Of a DNA stretch of 64,000 nt, positions 7,664 to 17,960 are shown piece after piece. The position numbers were made by a program, and so were the translations under genes. The stretch is from Rahnella variigena (GTDB taxonomy: Bacteria; Pseudomonadota; Gammaproteobacteria; Enterobacterales; Enterobacteriaceae): positions 4,340,001 to 4,404,000 of the forward strand of contig NZ_NSDJ01000001.1 of assembly GCF_003610915.1 (NCBI RefSeq), written 5' to 3'. The notes under the pieces were generated by a model. The model did no database searches. It had not been told where the DNA came from and saw only the letters and a program-made list of their open reading frames with translations. Within the stretch, counting starts at the first letter, position 1, and each line of letters starts with the position of its first letter.

Positions 7664-7683
7664 AATGGTGCCAACTACCGGAA
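7664..7683 (-). repeat. Imperfect internal att copy (19 of 20 bases)
   Basis: AATGGTGCCAACTACCGGAA matches the tRNA-Thr 3' end with a single G-to-A change. It divides the 5-kb insertion into two segments, 4616-7663 and 7684-9653, as expected for two successive integrations at the same tRNA gene. Confidence 0.8.
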
Positions 7684-7746
7684 CACATAATATATCTTAA
7701 TCATTGATGTGATTAATATTTCGCGTCAAACGACAGAGGATTAGTT

Positions 7747-7896
7747 ATGGTTAATACTAATCTAATCCATGGCAGTGGCAGTGGCAAAACCGTAAGATGT
7801 GGAGTCGGGAGGGCTGGCATGTATACAGAGGAAGCCCCTTTTTATATATCCACTGCCAAAAGGGGGGAGTATACTCACACGCTGGGAACTGGCTAA
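7747..7896 (+). CDS. Short ORF (49 aa) upstream of the Hcp unit, unknown
   Basis: The ORF starts MVNTNLIHGSGSGKTVRCG, has AGAGGA 6 bases before ATG, and ends 14 bp before the next gene, with the same direction. I do not recognise it. It is rich in Gly, Ser and Thr. The strong ribosome binding site and operon-like spacing are the only support, so it may be a leader or a decayed gene. Confidence 0.4.
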   Translation: MVNTNLIHGSGSGKTVRCGVGRAGMYTEEAPFYISTAKRGEYTHTLGTG

Positions 7897-7910
7897 TAAA
7901 AGGAATTAGC

Positions 7911-8570
7911 ATGAGCAATTATGAGGAAATCGCCACACGAATTGCCGATATCATTATATCACCTGACTCAGTATTAGGTTTTATTAACGGTGCTATTTCC
8001 GTACCTCTCGATCTGGGTTATATGGCGTATGGTGTATTCGACACTGATTCACATTACTCTCACGAAACTGAAACAATCAGAATAATCCAGGCGATGAGGA
8101 ACGGAATTCTTAATTACGACCGTATTCTAGATGCGATAGAGATTGTTTTCTCAAAGTTTGATCAATATGTATCTGTAAGCAAACAAAACAAGGTGTTGAG
8201 CCGTGGCTCATTCTCAATAATAGGGCGCGCCGTTACTAATTCTGCGATTTCATCAACGATAGCTAAGGCAATTGCTCAGCGGGCTGGCTGGACAATAGCT
8301 CTGCGGGGGGGTGCTGTAGGTAACATTTTGCTTATAGGAGGAATGAAGGAGCGCTGTATAAGAACATCGGAACAGCTCAGCGTAGACGAACCTGAATTAT
8401 ATCAGGTGCTGCGTGTAAAAGATTATGACTTACTCTACTTTATGTTTGAACCGGCACTTAAACCCTTTGTGGATGCTCTGATCGTAAGACGACAACAGGG
8501 AATTCCCGCCTTTGATAACATACTGGAACGTGTAGAATCTAAAGTGAGTGGTGACCATGGGCATCATTAA
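7911..8570 (+). CDS. Unidentified protein encoded upstream of Hcp (possible T6SS cargo)
   Basis: The ATG at 7911 (AAAGGA upstream) gives 219 residues. The N-terminal part (EEIATRIADIIISPDSVLGF) is amphipathic. A glycine/alanine-rich hydrophobic stretch around residues 115-145 (SAISSTIAKAIAQRAGW, then GGAVGNILLIGG) could form a membrane hairpin. The C-terminal third is charged and has no motif I know. The partly overlapping membrane protein and the Hcp gene downstream suggest an effector with its immunity protein. That is inference from gene context only. Confidence 0.6.
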   Translation: MSNYEEIATRIADIIISPDSVLGFINGAISVPLDLGYMAYGVFDTDSHYSHETETIRIIQAMRNGILNYDRILDAIEIVFSKFDQYVSVSKQNKVLSRGSFSIIGRAVTNSAISSTIAKAIAQRAGWTIALRGGAVGNILLIGGMKERCIRTSEQLSVDEPELYQVLRVKDYDLLYFMFEPALKPFVDALIVRRQQGIPAFDNILERVESKVSGDHGHH

Positions 8571-8730
8571 GGGGATATTGGGTGCGTTGGTAGGCGCGAT
8601 TGCTGTCTGGTTGGGAATATATTTCTTTTTCCACTTCGAAACCTGGACAATGAGACTACTTTCTATTTTTACGCTTGCAGTCTGCATATATCTTCTGGGG
8701 AAATTATTAGATAAATTTTTTCCAATGTAG
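8557..8730 (+). CDS. Small two-span membrane protein (possible immunity protein)
   Basis: The 57-residue product has two hydrophobic helices (ILGALVGAIAVWLGIYFFF and LLSIFTLAVCIYLLG) joined by a short polar turn. The ATG at 8557 lies inside the previous gene (14-bp overlap), suggesting translational coupling; GTG codons at 8548 and 8551 are alternatives. A tiny inner-membrane protein fused by overlap to a candidate pore-like protein fits an immunity role. Confidence 0.6.
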   Translation: MGIIKGILGALVGAIAVWLGIYFFFHFETWTMRLLSIFTLAVCIYLLGKLLDKFFPM

Positions 8731-8764
8731 TTATTTTAAATTACTCAATTTATAAGGATGTAAA

Positions 8765-9244
8765 ATGTCAAATCCAGCATATTTATGGTTAACTGATGAA
8801 AATGGATCACCTGTTATAGGCGGTTCTTTAGTTTCTGGTCGAGTCGGAGCCATAGAATTAAAGTCGTTGACTCATAATGTACAGGTCCCAACCGACTCGA
8901 ATACGGGACGATTAACGGGAACGCGGGTACATTCACCTTTATCATTTCAAAAGGAATTTGATAAGGTTACACCGCTTTTATACAAAGGACTGAGCCAGGG
9001 TCTTACCATGAAATCCGCAACGTTTAAGATGTACCAGATCTTAGATGCAGGCATCGAATCCGAGTATTTTAATATAATTCTTGAAAATGTAAAAATAACT
9101 TCAATTACACCGAACCTATACCAAGGCGGTCAGACGGGAACGCATTTTGAAACAATCCAAATGCGCTATGAAGCTATTACGTGGAAGTGTTGCGAGGGCA
9201 ATATTATATTTAAAGATTCGTGGAACAACCGCTGGGTTGCATAA
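8765..9244 (+). CDS. hcp: Hcp-family type VI secretion tube protein (orphan)
   Basis: The 159-residue protein has the enterobacterial Hcp sequence: MSNPAYLWLTDENGSPVIGG at the start, then FQKEFDKVTPLLYKGLSQG, IESEYFNIILENVKI, and WKCCEGNIIFKDSWN at the end. Hcp hexamers stack to form the inner tube of the type VI machine and carry small effectors in their lumen. No other T6SS structural genes are in the window, so this copy would depend on a machine encoded elsewhere. It is last in the island 2 transcript, 34 bp after the small membrane gene. Confidence 0.9.
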   Translation: MSNPAYLWLTDENGSPVIGGSLVSGRVGAIELKSLTHNVQVPTDSNTGRLTGTRVHSPLSFQKEFDKVTPLLYKGLSQGLTMKSATFKMYQILDAGIESEYFNIILENVKITSITPNLYQGGQTGTHFETIQMRYEAITWKCCEGNIIFKDSWNNRWVA

Positions 9245-9653
9245 GCAGGCTATCTAACTGCGCGTAATACAGGAGTGGCTGAAGGTAAAATCCAAAGATT
9301 ATTGTTATTTATCAGCCAGTTTACTCACTATGGGTTAACAGAATGGAACTCTTGTGGCTTACACTGCATGAAACGGTAACGCGTAAACGCCGTTGCAGGA
9401 CAATGTGGCAGCTACTGAAAAATGTCAGACAGTTTATGAAATCAGCTTCACCGTTCCACGGCAGTCAGCATGGGTTAAGCAAAGTGGAGCGGTAACAGGC
9501 GCAGTTTTTTTAGACCGAATTCGAGATGCCCCGCATTGTGACCCCAATCATGTGTTCATTTCAATAGACACGGGTTGACACCAAACGAGTGGAAAAGGTA
9601 TTTTCTTGTTTGATTGTAAAGAGTTTTATTGACTTGACTTGAAAATACTTTGG
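9245..9653. other. Intergenic region between hcp and att, no supported gene
   Basis: Open frames of about 50-60 codons exist (near 9343 and 9393) but lack good ribosome binding sites and recognisable sequence. An integrase gene would be expected next to the tRNA gene; none is seen. It may hold a decayed remnant. Confidence 0.55.
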
Positions 9654-9655
9654 AA

Positions 9656-9731
<76 letters not shown>

Positions 9732-9889
9732 ATTTTGGAGTGTTACCGGGGGACTACGGGGTGCTAAATTAGTGAAATATAACGCTGCCGTCAAGCCCCC
9801 TGCAGTGCGTTTGCTGCTTTTCTCATCACCCTATGCAAAATAGGGGATTAGCACCGGCTTCATGACTAAAAATCCACCGGTGCTCACTG

Positions 9890-11143
9890 TTACGGACGGA
9901 CTAAATCGTCGCCGTAACCAATCCATTTGTAGGTCGTCAGGGCTTCTAATCCCATCGGGCCGCGGGCGTGCAGTTTTTGGGTACTGACCGCCACTTCTGC
10001 GCCTAAACCAAACTGTCCGCCGTCTGTGAAACGGGTGCTGGCGTTGACGTACACCGCCGAGGAATCCACTTCACGTACAAACCTGTCCGCGCTGCTGATA
10101 GAACGCGTGAGGATCGCATCGGAATGTTCGGTGCCGTAAGTGCGGATATGCGCCACGGCGGCGTCCAGATCGGCGATGACCGTCACGTTCAGATCCAGTG
10201 ACAACCATTCATCTGAATAATCTTCTTCAGTTACCGCCAGCACTTTCGCCGGGCCGTTTTGCAGATAAGGCATTGCGGATTCGCTGGCGTGTAACGTCAC
10301 GCCTGCGCGGTGCATTTTGTCGCTCAGTTCCGGCAGGAATCGGGCGGCAATGGATTCATGCACCAGCACGGTTTCCAGGCTGTTACAGGCGCTCGGACGC
10401 TGCACTTTGGCGCTTTCCAGCACGGTCAGCGCTTTGTCGAAATCTGCACTTTCATCCACAAATGTATGACACACACCGATACCGCCGGTGATCACCGGAA
10501 TGGTGGATTGTTCGCGGCACAGTTTGTGCAGCGCCGCGCCACCGCGTGGGATCAGCATGTCGACGTATTTATCCAGACGCAGCAGTTCTGCAACCAGTGC
10601 GCGATCGGGGCTTTCAATCGCCTGAACCGCCGCTTTCGGCAGCCCGCACTCTTCCAGCGCCATCTGGATGACGTTAACCGTCGCCTGATTAGTGTGGTGC
10701 GTTTCTTTGCCACCGCGCAGGATCACGGCGTTGCCGGTTTTCAGGCACAGGCTGGCGACATCGATGGTGACGTTCGGGCGCGCTTCATAAATCACGCCGA
10801 TCACGCCGAGCGGCACACGGCGGCGTTCGAGACGCAGACCGCTGTCCTGCTGTGAACCGTCAATCACCTGCCCGACCGGATCGCTCAGGCGGCAGACATC
10901 GCGCACGTCGCTGGCAATGGCCGATAACCGCGCGGGCGTCAGCAACAGCCGGTCTAATAAGGCTTCGCTCATGCCGCTTTCGCGGGCGGCGGACATGTCG
11001 AGTTCGTTGGCAAGAATAATGCTCTGGCTGTTGGCCTCAAGCATGTCGGCCATCAGCATCAGCGCACGGTTTTTCTGCGCGGTGCTGAGGGTGGAGAGCT
11101 GCCAGGACGCGGCTTTCGCGGCCTTGCCCATCTCGTTAAGCAT
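9890..11143 (-). CDS. proA: Gamma-glutamyl phosphate reductase
   Basis: This enzyme reduces gamma-glutamyl phosphate to glutamate semialdehyde in proline synthesis. Starting at the ATG at 11143 (AAGGAG upstream) gives 417 residues, the E. coli length; an upstream frame-open TTG-type extension is not needed. The aldehyde-dehydrogenase-like fold shows [16 protein letters not shown], the nucleophile cysteine in [10 protein letters not shown] near 255, and the conserved C-terminal [20 protein letters not shown]. It follows proB after 10 bp; its ribosome binding site overlaps the proB stop. Confidence 0.97.
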   Translation of the reverse strand: MLNEMGKAAKAASWQLSTLSTAQKNRALMLMADMLEANSQSIILANELDMSAARESGMSEALLDRLLLTPARLSAIASDVRDVCRLSDPVGQVIDGSQQDSGLRLERRRVPLGVIGVIYEARPNVTIDVASLCLKTGNAVILRGGKETHHTNQATVNVIQMALEECGLPKAAVQAIESPDRALVAELLRLDKYVDMLIPRGGAALHKLCREQSTIPVITGGIGVCHTFVDESADFDKALTVLESAKVQRPSACNSLETVLVHESIAARFLPELSDKMHRAGVTLHASESAMPYLQNGPAKVLAVTEEDYSDEWLSLDLNVTVIADLDAAVAHIRTYGTEHSDAILTRSISSADRFVREVDSSAVYVNASTRFTDGGQFGLGAEVAVSTQKLHARGPMGLEALTTYKWIGYGDDLVRP

Positions 11144-11153
11144 GGAAAACTCC

Positions 11154-12257
11154 TTAACTGACAATCATGTCGTCACGATGCACGGCAACCGGGCCGTATT
11201 CGTAACCGAGAATTTCGCTGATCTGCTGAGAGTGATGACCGGCAATCATGCGCATCGCATCGCTGTTATAGCGGCTGACACCGTGCGCAAGATCGCGCCC
11301 GTTCAGATTGCGGATGCGGATCACTTCGCCACGCGAGAAATCGCCTTTCACTTCGCGGATACCTTTTGGCAGCAGTGAACTGCCGCGCTCCATCATGGCG
11401 GAAACCGCGCCGTCGTCGATGGTGATTTCACCGGCTGGCGGTGCGCCGAAGATCCAGCGTTTACGGTTCTCCAGCGGGGTTTCCATCGCGTGGAAACGTG
11501 TGCCGACGGACACGCCGTTAATCACATCACCAATCACGCCCGGCAGGTTGCCTGCGGCAATAATGGTATCGACGCCCGCACGGCACGCGACATCCGCCGC
11601 CTGCAATTTGGTCGCCATGCCACCGGTACCCAGTCCGGAAACGCTGTCACCCGCCACGCCGCGCAATTCGTCATCAATCGTCATGACTTCGCGGATAAGC
11701 TCGGCCTGCGGATTGGTGCGCGGATCGGCGGTAAACAGACCGCGCTGATCGGTCAGCAGCAGCAATTTATCGGCACCGGCAAGAATTGCGGCCAGCGCGG
11801 AAAGATTGTCGTTATCGCCGACTTTGATCTCCGCCGTCGCCACTGCATCGTTTTCGTTAATCACCGGCACGATATGGTTATCAAGCAGCGCATGCATCGT
11901 GTCGCGGGCGTTGAGGAACCGCTCGCGATCTTCCATGTCGGCACGCGTCAGCAGCATCTGACCAATGTGGATGCCATAAATAGAGAACAATTGCTCCCAC
12001 AGCTGGATCAAACGGCTTTGCCCGACGGCAGCCAGCAGTTGTTTGGAAGCAATGGTGGCGGGGAGTTCGGGGTAGCCAAGATGTTCACGCCCGGCAGCAA
12101 TGGCGCCCGACGTCACAATCACAATCCGATGCCCTGCCGCATGTTGCTGCGCGCACTGGCGGACAAGCTCAACAATGTGAGCACGGTTGAGGCGGCGTGA
12201 ACCGCCAGTGAGCACGCTGGTGCCCAGTTTTACAACCAGTGTCTGGCTACCACTCAT
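11154..12257 (-). CDS. proB: Glutamate 5-kinase
   Basis: This is the first, proline-inhibited step of proline synthesis (ATP-dependent phosphorylation of glutamate). The 367-residue protein has an amino-acid kinase domain ([12 protein letters not shown] at residue 9, [14 protein letters not shown] near 50, [17 protein letters not shown] near 135, [15 protein letters not shown] near 210) and a C-terminal PUA domain ([19 protein letters not shown] onward). It forms the proBA operon. The E. coli neighbour phoE is absent between crl and proB. Confidence 0.97.
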   Translation of the reverse strand: MSGSQTLVVKLGTSVLTGGSRRLNRAHIVELVRQCAQQHAAGHRIVIVTSGAIAAGREHLGYPELPATIASKQLLAAVGQSRLIQLWEQLFSIYGIHIGQMLLTRADMEDRERFLNARDTMHALLDNHIVPVINENDAVATAEIKVGDNDNLSALAAILAGADKLLLLTDQRGLFTADPRTNPQAELIREVMTIDDELRGVAGDSVSGLGTGGMATKLQAADVACRAGVDTIIAAGNLPGVIGDVINGVSVGTRFHAMETPLENRKRWIFGAPPAGEITIDDGAVSAMMERGSSLLPKGIREVKGDFSRGEVIRIRNLNGRDLAHGVSRYNSDAMRMIAGHHSQQISEILGYEYGPVAVHRDDMIVS

Positions 12258-12313
12258 AATCGTTCCATTAGTGTGAATAAGAAGTGCTTCTGTGTCTTTT
12301 TTAACAGGGGAGA

Positions 12314-12339
12314 AGCGTTATGCCAACCGGCATAACGCT
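12314..12339. promoter_or_regulatory. 11-bp perfect hairpin between proB and crl
   Basis: Arms AGCGTTATGCC and GGCATAACGCT flank a 4-base loop (AACC). It lies 57 bp upstream of proB and 42 bp downstream of the crl stop, both on the minus strand. No T tract follows on the minus strand, so it is either a weak crl terminator or a regulatory element in the proB leader. Confidence 0.5.
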
Positions 12340-12380
12340 ATAATAGCAGCATTCAGTATGGGAATGGGTAGTACAGAAAG

Positions 12381-12782
12381 TCAGGCGGAGAGCTTCACGG
12401 GTTCTTCGCTGAAATCATCAGCAGGTTCCAGTTTGAGGGACATCTCTTCAATCATCTTGTTGAGATTCTTGTGGAACCCTTTCAATGTCGTCTCAAGCTT
12501 CTCACGCACTTCAGCATCTTTAATGTTTTGCGCTTTCCAGATGCCGTCTTTATCGAACAAACCGAAGTGATAAACATAGGTAAAACGTTCGGCTTCAGCC
12601 TGCAACTCAATCCACCAGCCCCAGAACTCACGCTTTTCCGGCGCGGGCTTTACGTTCACACAGACAGCTAAGCAGTCAAAGAAAAAGCGGTCGTTCTCGC
12701 ATTTTCCTTCTCTGATGTACGGTCCCAGTGTACCGAAACGTTTCATTAGCCTGCTTTTAGGATGACCGCTTGGTAACGTCAT
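12381..12782 (-). CDS. crl: Sigma-S assembly factor Crl
   Basis: The 133-residue protein has the Crl sequence, including [20 protein letters not shown], the cysteine-containing [18 protein letters not shown] and [26 protein letters not shown] regions. Crl binds sigma-S directly and helps it form holoenzyme, activating stationary-phase genes. Its place between frsA and proB is the conserved one. Confidence 0.95.
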   Translation of the reverse strand: MTLPSGHPKSRLMKRFGTLGPYIREGKCENDRFFFDCLAVCVNVKPAPEKREFWGWWIELQAEAERFTYVYHFGLFDKDGIWKAQNIKDAEVREKLETTLKGFHKNLNKMIEEMSLKLEPADDFSEEPVKLSA

Positions 12783-12845
12783 AGTACAACCTCCATAGAA
12801 AGACGATCCTTTTTAGCAAAACGTTAGGAATTAGCAACCATTAAG

Positions 12846-14096
12846 TTAACGCATATGCTTTTGCAACCACTCACAAATCTCATGCAAAGCCTTGTCAAAA
12901 TGCTCATAAAGCGGCTCGTTCTGAATCGGTAATAGCTTGCCTTCAGATGAAGAATCCGCAATCAATCTGGCTTCCGCCTTCGGGCTGAAGATGTCGTTTT
13001 CCCAGTACGCGGCCAGCATTGGCGTCGGCGTTCTGCGCCCCAGCAGCCCCTGCATTTTCAGAGAATATCGATTAAGTTCGGTCTTGAGCGCCGAATCCGA
13101 CGCGCTCGACATCCCCAGCCGGCTCGCCAGTACATCCATATACATGTCGGGAACCTGTTCCTGACATTTCGGATCGCTCAGCAATGAATGCACCAGCGCG
13201 CCCAATGTGGCAACGGCACACACACGGCGCGGTTCGAGATAGGCCAGACGCACAGCGACGTTCGCGCCAAAACGATAACCGAGCAGGCTGACACGGCTGG
13301 CATCGACCCACGCAACATCGGCAAGCTGGTGCAATACCTGCTGATGCAGGAAGCTGGTGTCCTGGGTGAGTTTCCACTTCGACGAGAACCCGATCGACGG
13401 CATGTCGATGGTCAGCATCGCAATGCCCATCGGCGCCAGATAAGAACGGAACAGACGCTGATGGTCACTTTGCAAGGTATCCAGACCGCCGCACACCATG
13501 ACAGTCGGGAACGGCGCTTTGCCTTCATTCGGCAGGTGCAGGAAACCGGTGATCGGCGCGCCGCCCGGAATTTTGAATTCGATCTCTTTGAGAGAATACG
13601 GCGAATGTTCTGACGATTTCTCAAAGGCTTTATTGGCCAGTACTTCTGACTGCTCTGCCAGCGTATCGCCTTTCAGATGCGGATACCCGGCGATGCTGTA
13701 AAGGTTCGCCGCCTTCAGCCAGTATTCGCTGGCCAGGTTCGGATCTTTTTCTTCTGCGGCTTTTTGCTGCCACGCCATCGCCTGATTTGACCATTCGTAA
13801 ACCCAGTTGCCGTTACGGTAGCCAATCACGGTGTCCAGCAGCAGCGGATCGCTGTGCTCGGCTTTGGAAACTGCAATCCGCGACAGCACTTCTTCGACTT
13901 CTAAAGGATCGACACCCCGCCACATCCACATCAGGCGGTTAATGGTTCTGTACCAGCAATTTACCGTGTCGCCTTCCAGCGCAGTGTGCATCGGCGGGTG
14001 CGTATTATGATGATGAACGCGACGAACCAGCGTCGAAGTTTCCGGATATTTAAAGGAAGGTTTAAACAGTTTTTCCGTAAGGTTGGCTGGAGCCAT
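12846..14096 (-). CDS. frsA: FrsA (YafA) alpha/beta-hydrolase-like fermentation/respiration switch protein
   Basis: The 416-residue product has an N-terminal helical part and an alpha/beta-hydrolase fold from about residue 170 ([39 protein letters not shown]). At the nucleophile elbow it reads LLGYRFGAN, with arginine in place of the usual serine, as in E. coli FrsA, so it is not expected to be a conventional esterase. E. coli FrsA binds unphosphorylated EIIA-Glc and favours fermentation. Confidence 0.93.
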   Translation of the reverse strand: MAPANLTEKLFKPSFKYPETSTLVRRVHHHNTHPPMHTALEGDTVNCWYRTINRLMWMWRGVDPLEVEEVLSRIAVSKAEHSDPLLLDTVIGYRNGNWVYEWSNQAMAWQQKAAEEKDPNLASEYWLKAANLYSIAGYPHLKGDTLAEQSEVLANKAFEKSSEHSPYSLKEIEFKIPGGAPITGFLHLPNEGKAPFPTVMVCGGLDTLQSDHQRLFRSYLAPMGIAMLTIDMPSIGFSSKWKLTQDTSFLHQQVLHQLADVAWVDASRVSLLGYRFGANVAVRLAYLEPRRVCAVATLGALVHSLLSDPKCQEQVPDMYMDVLASRLGMSSASDSALKTELNRYSLKMQGLLGRRTPTPMLAAYWENDIFSPKAEARLIADSSSEGKLLPIQNEPLYEHFDKALHEICEWLQKHMR

Positions 14097-14228
14097 GATG
14101 CAAGATCCTCCGTTAGCAAGCAGCGGGTCGCCCGCAGGCGATCATTTCTGGACGGGATTATAACCCGACCACGTTGCGACAAGTGAGGGGTGAGGTCAAG
14201 CGGAAAGGATTTCAAGTCAACAAAAGCA

Positions 14229-14255
14229 AAACGCCCGGCAATAAGCCAGGCGTTT
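14229..14255 (-). terminator. Terminator downstream of gpt
   Basis: AAACGCC and GGCGTTT arms, with further pairing inside, lie 19 bp after the gpt stop on the minus strand and are followed there by a TTTT-GC-TTTT tail. Confidence 0.7.
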
Positions 14256-14273
14256 ATAAACATTAAGGGAAAA

Positions 14274-14732
14274 TTACTTACCCACTAATGGAGGCACAAA
14301 GATGACCCCCATATCCCACGGCTGTTCGATCCAGGTGTTCTGCGGAATGTCGATGACGTAATCATCGACCAGCGGTGCGCCAGCAGGTTTGGCGAAGATG
14401 GTGATGAAATGTGCTTTCGGGTACATTTCGCGGATCGCTTTCGCAGTGCCGCCGGTATCAACCAGATCGTCGATCACGATGAAGCCTTCACCGTCGCCTT
14501 CTGCGCGTTTCAGCACTTGCATTTCGCGCTGATTATCATGGTCATAGCTGGAGATACACACGGTATCGACATGGCGGATGCACAGCTCGCGAGCCAGCAA
14601 CGCTGCAGGGACCAGACCGCCACGGCTGACGGCAATAATGCCTTTCCATTGTTCTGCCGGCAGCAGGCGTTTAGCCATGGTGCGGGCGTGGATTTGCAGC
14701 ATGTCCCAGGTTACAACGTATTTTTCGCTCAT
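14274..14732 (-). CDS. gpt: Xanthine-guanine phosphoribosyltransferase
   Basis: This salvages guanine and xanthine to nucleotides using PRPP. The 152 residues equal the E. coli length, with the base/PRPP loops [18 protein letters not shown] near 30 and the PRPP motif [19 protein letters not shown] near 85. It is divergent from pepD across 293 bp and immediately upstream of frsA, as in E. coli. Confidence 0.97.
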   Translation of the reverse strand: MSEKYVVTWDMLQIHARTMAKRLLPAEQWKGIIAVSRGGLVPAALLARELCIRHVDTVCISSYDHDNQREMQVLKRAEGDGEGFIVIDDLVDTGGTAKAIREMYPKAHFITIFAKPAGAPLVDDYVIDIPQNTWIEQPWDMGVIFVPPLVGK

Positions 14733-15025
14733 AAAGGTGTCCCAGCCAGTGAATTAACGGCTTCTAAATAAATAATGGGGGGAAAAAAGGTTGCGCGAGA
14801 TTATAGTGAGTCCGTCTCACAAAAACCAGCGATTATCTGGTCAAAGCGCCCCAAAAAACCCGGAATTTCTCCCCGTCCCCGCGCACAGGTTAAGATTAAG
14901 TGATATTCTGTCAGGCCACTCGCCACACAGTCTGGCGGGGATTACTTAACCTTAAACCTACAGCATCTCAATCAGTTCCCCCGCAAACGGAGCCTGAATG
15001 AGCTGACTGTTACAGGAGACTTATA

Positions 15026-16486
15026 GTGTCTGAACTGTCTCAGCTTTCGCCACAACCGTTGTGGGATATTTTTGCCAAAATCTGTTCAATTCCGCACCCT
15101 TCTTATCATGAAGAAGAACTGGCAAAACACATCGTTGAATGGGCACAGGAAAAGGGTATCCACGCTGAGCGTGATGAAGTCGGCAACATTTTGCTGCGTA
15201 AACCGGCCACGAAAGGCATGGAAAACCGCAAAGCCGTTGCCCTGCAGGCGCACCTCGATATGGTGCCGCAGAAAAACAACGATACCGTTCATGATTTCAC
15301 TAAAGATCCGATCCAGCCTTTCATCGAAGACGGTTGGGTAAAAGCCCGCGGCACCACGCTGGGTTCTGACAATGGCATCGGCATGGCGTCCGCGCTGGCA
15401 GTTCTGGCTGATGACAGCGTAGAGCACGGTCCGCTGGAAGTGCTGCTGACCATGACCGAAGAAACCGGCATGGCAGGCGCATTCGGCCTGCAACCAGACT
15501 GGTTACAGTCTGAAATCCTGATCAACACCGATTCTGAAACCGAAGGCGAAATCTACATGGGTTGCGCCGGCGGCATTGATTTTACCGCCACACTGCCACT
15601 GAGCCGTGAAGCGGTTCCGGCTGGTTTCACCACGCTGAAGCTGACCCTGAAGGGACTGAAAGGCGGCCACTCCGGCGCTGATATCCATTTAGGTCTGGGT
15701 AATGCAAGCAAATTGCTGGCGCGTTTCCTGGCAGACAACGCCGAGACACTGGGCCTGCGTCTGCTGGATTTCACCGGCGGCACACTGCGTAACGCCATCC
15801 CGCGTGAAGCGATTGCAACTCTGGCAGTGGCTGCGGATAAAGCAGACGTACTGAAAGCAGCAGCACAGGAATTCCTGGCGACCATTCAGTTTGAACTGTC
15901 AGCGGTTGAGAAGAAAATTGCTCTGGTGGCAGAAGCGGCTGAAAGCAACACGAAAGCGCTGACCGCGGAAACTCAGGGTAAATTCCTTGCCCTGCTGAAC
16001 GCGACGCCAAACGGCGTGATCCGCATGAGTGATGACGTGAAAGGCGTGGTAGAAACCTCGCTGAACGTCGGTGTTGTCACCATGAAAGATGACGAAGTAG
16101 CGATCAACAGTCTGATCCGTTCTCTTATCGACAGCGGCAAAGAATATGTGGTCAGCATGCTCAACTCACTGAGTGAACTGGCTGGCGCGAAAAGTCTGGC
16201 AAAAGGCAGCTACCCTGGCTGGAAACCTGAGCCAAGCTCACCGGTGATGACGCTGGTGCGTGAAACTTACCAGACGCTGTTCAATAAAACCCCGAACATC
16301 ATGGTGATCCACGCCGGTCTGGAATGCGGTCTGTTCAAAAAGCCGTACCCGGACATGGACATGGTTTCCATCGGGCCAACCATCACCGGCCCACACTCGC
16401 CGGATGAGCAGGTGGAAATTGCCAGCGTCGAGCTGTACTGGAAACTGCTGACGGCCCTGCTGAAAGCGATTCCTGAACGCAGTTAA
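15026..16486 (+). CDS. pepD: Aminoacyl-histidine dipeptidase (peptidase D)
   Basis: This cytosolic M20-family zinc dipeptidase cleaves Xaa-His dipeptides such as carnosine. The 486-residue protein shows the metal ligands in LQAHLDMVPQ (His about 76), SDNGIGMASALA, TMTEETGMAGAFG and GGIDFTA, with HAGLECGLF and the final histidine in TGPHSPDE. An AGGAG precedes the start. The gpt-pepD divergence is conserved. Confidence 0.97.
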   Translation: MSELSQLSPQPLWDIFAKICSIPHPSYHEEELAKHIVEWAQEKGIHAERDEVGNILLRKPATKGMENRKAVALQAHLDMVPQKNNDTVHDFTKDPIQPFIEDGWVKARGTTLGSDNGIGMASALAVLADDSVEHGPLEVLLTMTEETGMAGAFGLQPDWLQSEILINTDSETEGEIYMGCAGGIDFTATLPLSREAVPAGFTTLKLTLKGLKGGHSGADIHLGLGNASKLLARFLADNAETLGLRLLDFTGGTLRNAIPREAIATLAVAADKADVLKAAAQEFLATIQFELSAVEKKIALVAEAAESNTKALTAETQGKFLALLNATPNGVIRMSDDVKGVVETSLNVGVVTMKDDEVAINSLIRSLIDSGKEYVVSMLNSLSELAGAKSLAKGSYPGWKPEPSSPVMTLVRETYQTLFNKTPNIMVIHAGLECGLFKKPYPDMDMVSIGPTITGPHSPDEQVEIASVELYWKLLTALLKAIPERS

Positions 16487-16506
16487 TACTCGATCGATCC
16501 CCTAAA

Positions 16507-16620
16507 TCATTCGGGCTGTATTAAGGCGGCAACTGAGTAAATCCCCAGGAGTATACACAAGTATGTGACCGGGGTTTGCGAAGGCAGCCAACGCAGAGAC
16601 AGTTTGAAGGATGACGGGGA
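16507..16620. repeat. Enterobacterial intergenic repeat, copy A
   Basis: This shares AAGGCGGCAA, a central CCCC...GGGG hairpin (16543-16574), and GCCAACGCA plus an ATGACGGG-like end with copy B at 22956. It fills the gap between the convergent pepD and dinB genes and stops at the dinB stop codon. Similar palindromic elements are familiar in Yersinia, Serratia and relatives. Confidence 0.75.
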
Positions 16621-17679
16621 TCATTCCCAGGGAAGAAGAAGCTGCCGCTCGATTTGGGGATCTTGCAACGTCACATGCAACCCCACCAGCCTGACCCCTC
16701 TTCCGCCGCGCCGCTGTTCCCAGGCATCACGCGCGACTTTCAGTAAATCTTCTTTATTCAGCACCGGCCACACGTGCTCCTGCGTGGTTTGCTGGAAATC
16801 ATGAAATTTGAGTTTTACACCCTGTCTCGCAATGCGCAGATCCGGGCTGACGCGGCTTAAGCGCGTTTGCAGTTCGGGGTACAAACGTTCGATCAGCGCC
16901 ACGCACTCTTCCCAGCTGTGAATATCTTCGGCCAGCGTACGTTCCACACCGACGGATTTACGCAACCGCTCGGGGGAAATCTCGCGCTCATCAATCCCCT
17001 GACAGCGTTCCCACAACACGCGTCCAAACTTGCCAAAGCGTTTGAGCAGTTTCGCCAGATCGTAACGCTGTACATCACCGCAGGTGATCAACCCCTGTTC
17101 CTGCAACCGCTGGGCGGTGACTTTGCCGACGCCGGGGATTTTGCTCAGCGGCAAATCTTGTAAAAACGCGTCCACTTTATCGGGCGTAATCACAAACTGG
17201 CCGTTGGGTTTGTTCAGGTCTGAGGCGATTTTTGCCAGAAATTTTATCGGCGCAATGCCCGCAGAAGCCGTCAGATTGATTTCATCGAAAATGGCCTGGC
17301 GAATTTCAGCGGCGATAAGTGTGGCGGAACCATTGCATTGGGTGGCGTCGGAAACATCCAGATAAGCTTCGTCGAGTGACAACGGTTCGATCAATGGCGT
17401 ATAACGCGCGAAGATTTCACGAATGTGGTTTGACGCTTCTTTATAGGCGTCCATTCTGCCGGGAATGACTTTCAGATGCGGGCAAAGTTTCAGGGCCATG
17501 CCGGTAGGCATTGCACTGTGTACGCCAAATTTGCGGGCTGGATAATTGGCGGTACTGATGACGCCACGGCGGTCACGACTGCCGCCGATAGCGATTGGAA
17601 TATCGCGCAGGGAAGGATCGTCGCGCATCTCGACGGCCGCGAAAAAGCAGTCCATATCCACATGAATGATTTTACGCAT
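16621..17679 (-). CDS. dinB: DNA polymerase IV (translesion)
   Basis: This Y-family error-prone polymerase is 352 residues. The catalytic acidic residues are in [12 protein letters not shown] (Asp8) and [13 protein letters not shown] (Asp-Glu near 103), and the little-finger domain follows [13 protein letters not shown]. The C-terminal QLLLPWE is a beta-clamp-binding tail. A perfect LexA box sits 17 bp upstream of the start, so it is SOS-induced. The yafNOP genes that follow dinB in E. coli are absent. Confidence 0.97.
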   Translation of the reverse strand: MRKIIHVDMDCFFAAVEMRDDPSLRDIPIAIGGSRDRRGVISTANYPARKFGVHSAMPTGMALKLCPHLKVIPGRMDAYKEASNHIREIFARYTPLIEPLSLDEAYLDVSDATQCNGSATLIAAEIRQAIFDEINLTASAGIAPIKFLAKIASDLNKPNGQFVITPDKVDAFLQDLPLSKIPGVGKVTAQRLQEQGLITCGDVQRYDLAKLLKRFGKFGRVLWERCQGIDEREISPERLRKSVGVERTLAEDIHSWEECVALIERLYPELQTRLSRVSPDLRIARQGVKLKFHDFQQTTQEHVWPVLNKEDLLKVARDAWEQRRGGRGVRLVGLHVTLQDPQIERQLLLPWE

Positions 17680-17695
17680 AGCCCTCCCCCAATGA

Positions 17696-17711
17696 CTGTA
17701 TAAGTATACAG
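17696..17711 (-). promoter_or_regulatory. LexA box of dinB
   Basis: CTGTATAAGTATACAG fits CTGT-N8-ACAG exactly with an AT-rich centre, and lies directly upstream of dinB. Confidence 0.93.
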
Positions 17712-17960
17712 TTGAGTGCGGAGATTTCCAACACAGAAAATGTTGGTTAATTTCGCTTAATTAATCACCATTCATGGCAAGGTAATAAATTTCCGATTGG
17801 GAAATTCATTATTCATTATTTGGTGATTGCTAAAAAATTAATCAGTATTAATATGGCATCGTTTCAGACAGGCAGTACATAAGAAGAAAATCAGTGGCGG
17901 TCTTACAGGCAGTTCCGCTGTAGACACAATAATCGACATTATTACCAAGCAGGATTTAGA

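Noticed and set aside
9393-9578. 61-codon ORF between hcp and tRNA-Thr as an integrase remnant
   Set aside because: No tyrosine-recombinase motif (R...HxxR...Y) and no ribosome binding site; kept only as an intergenic region.
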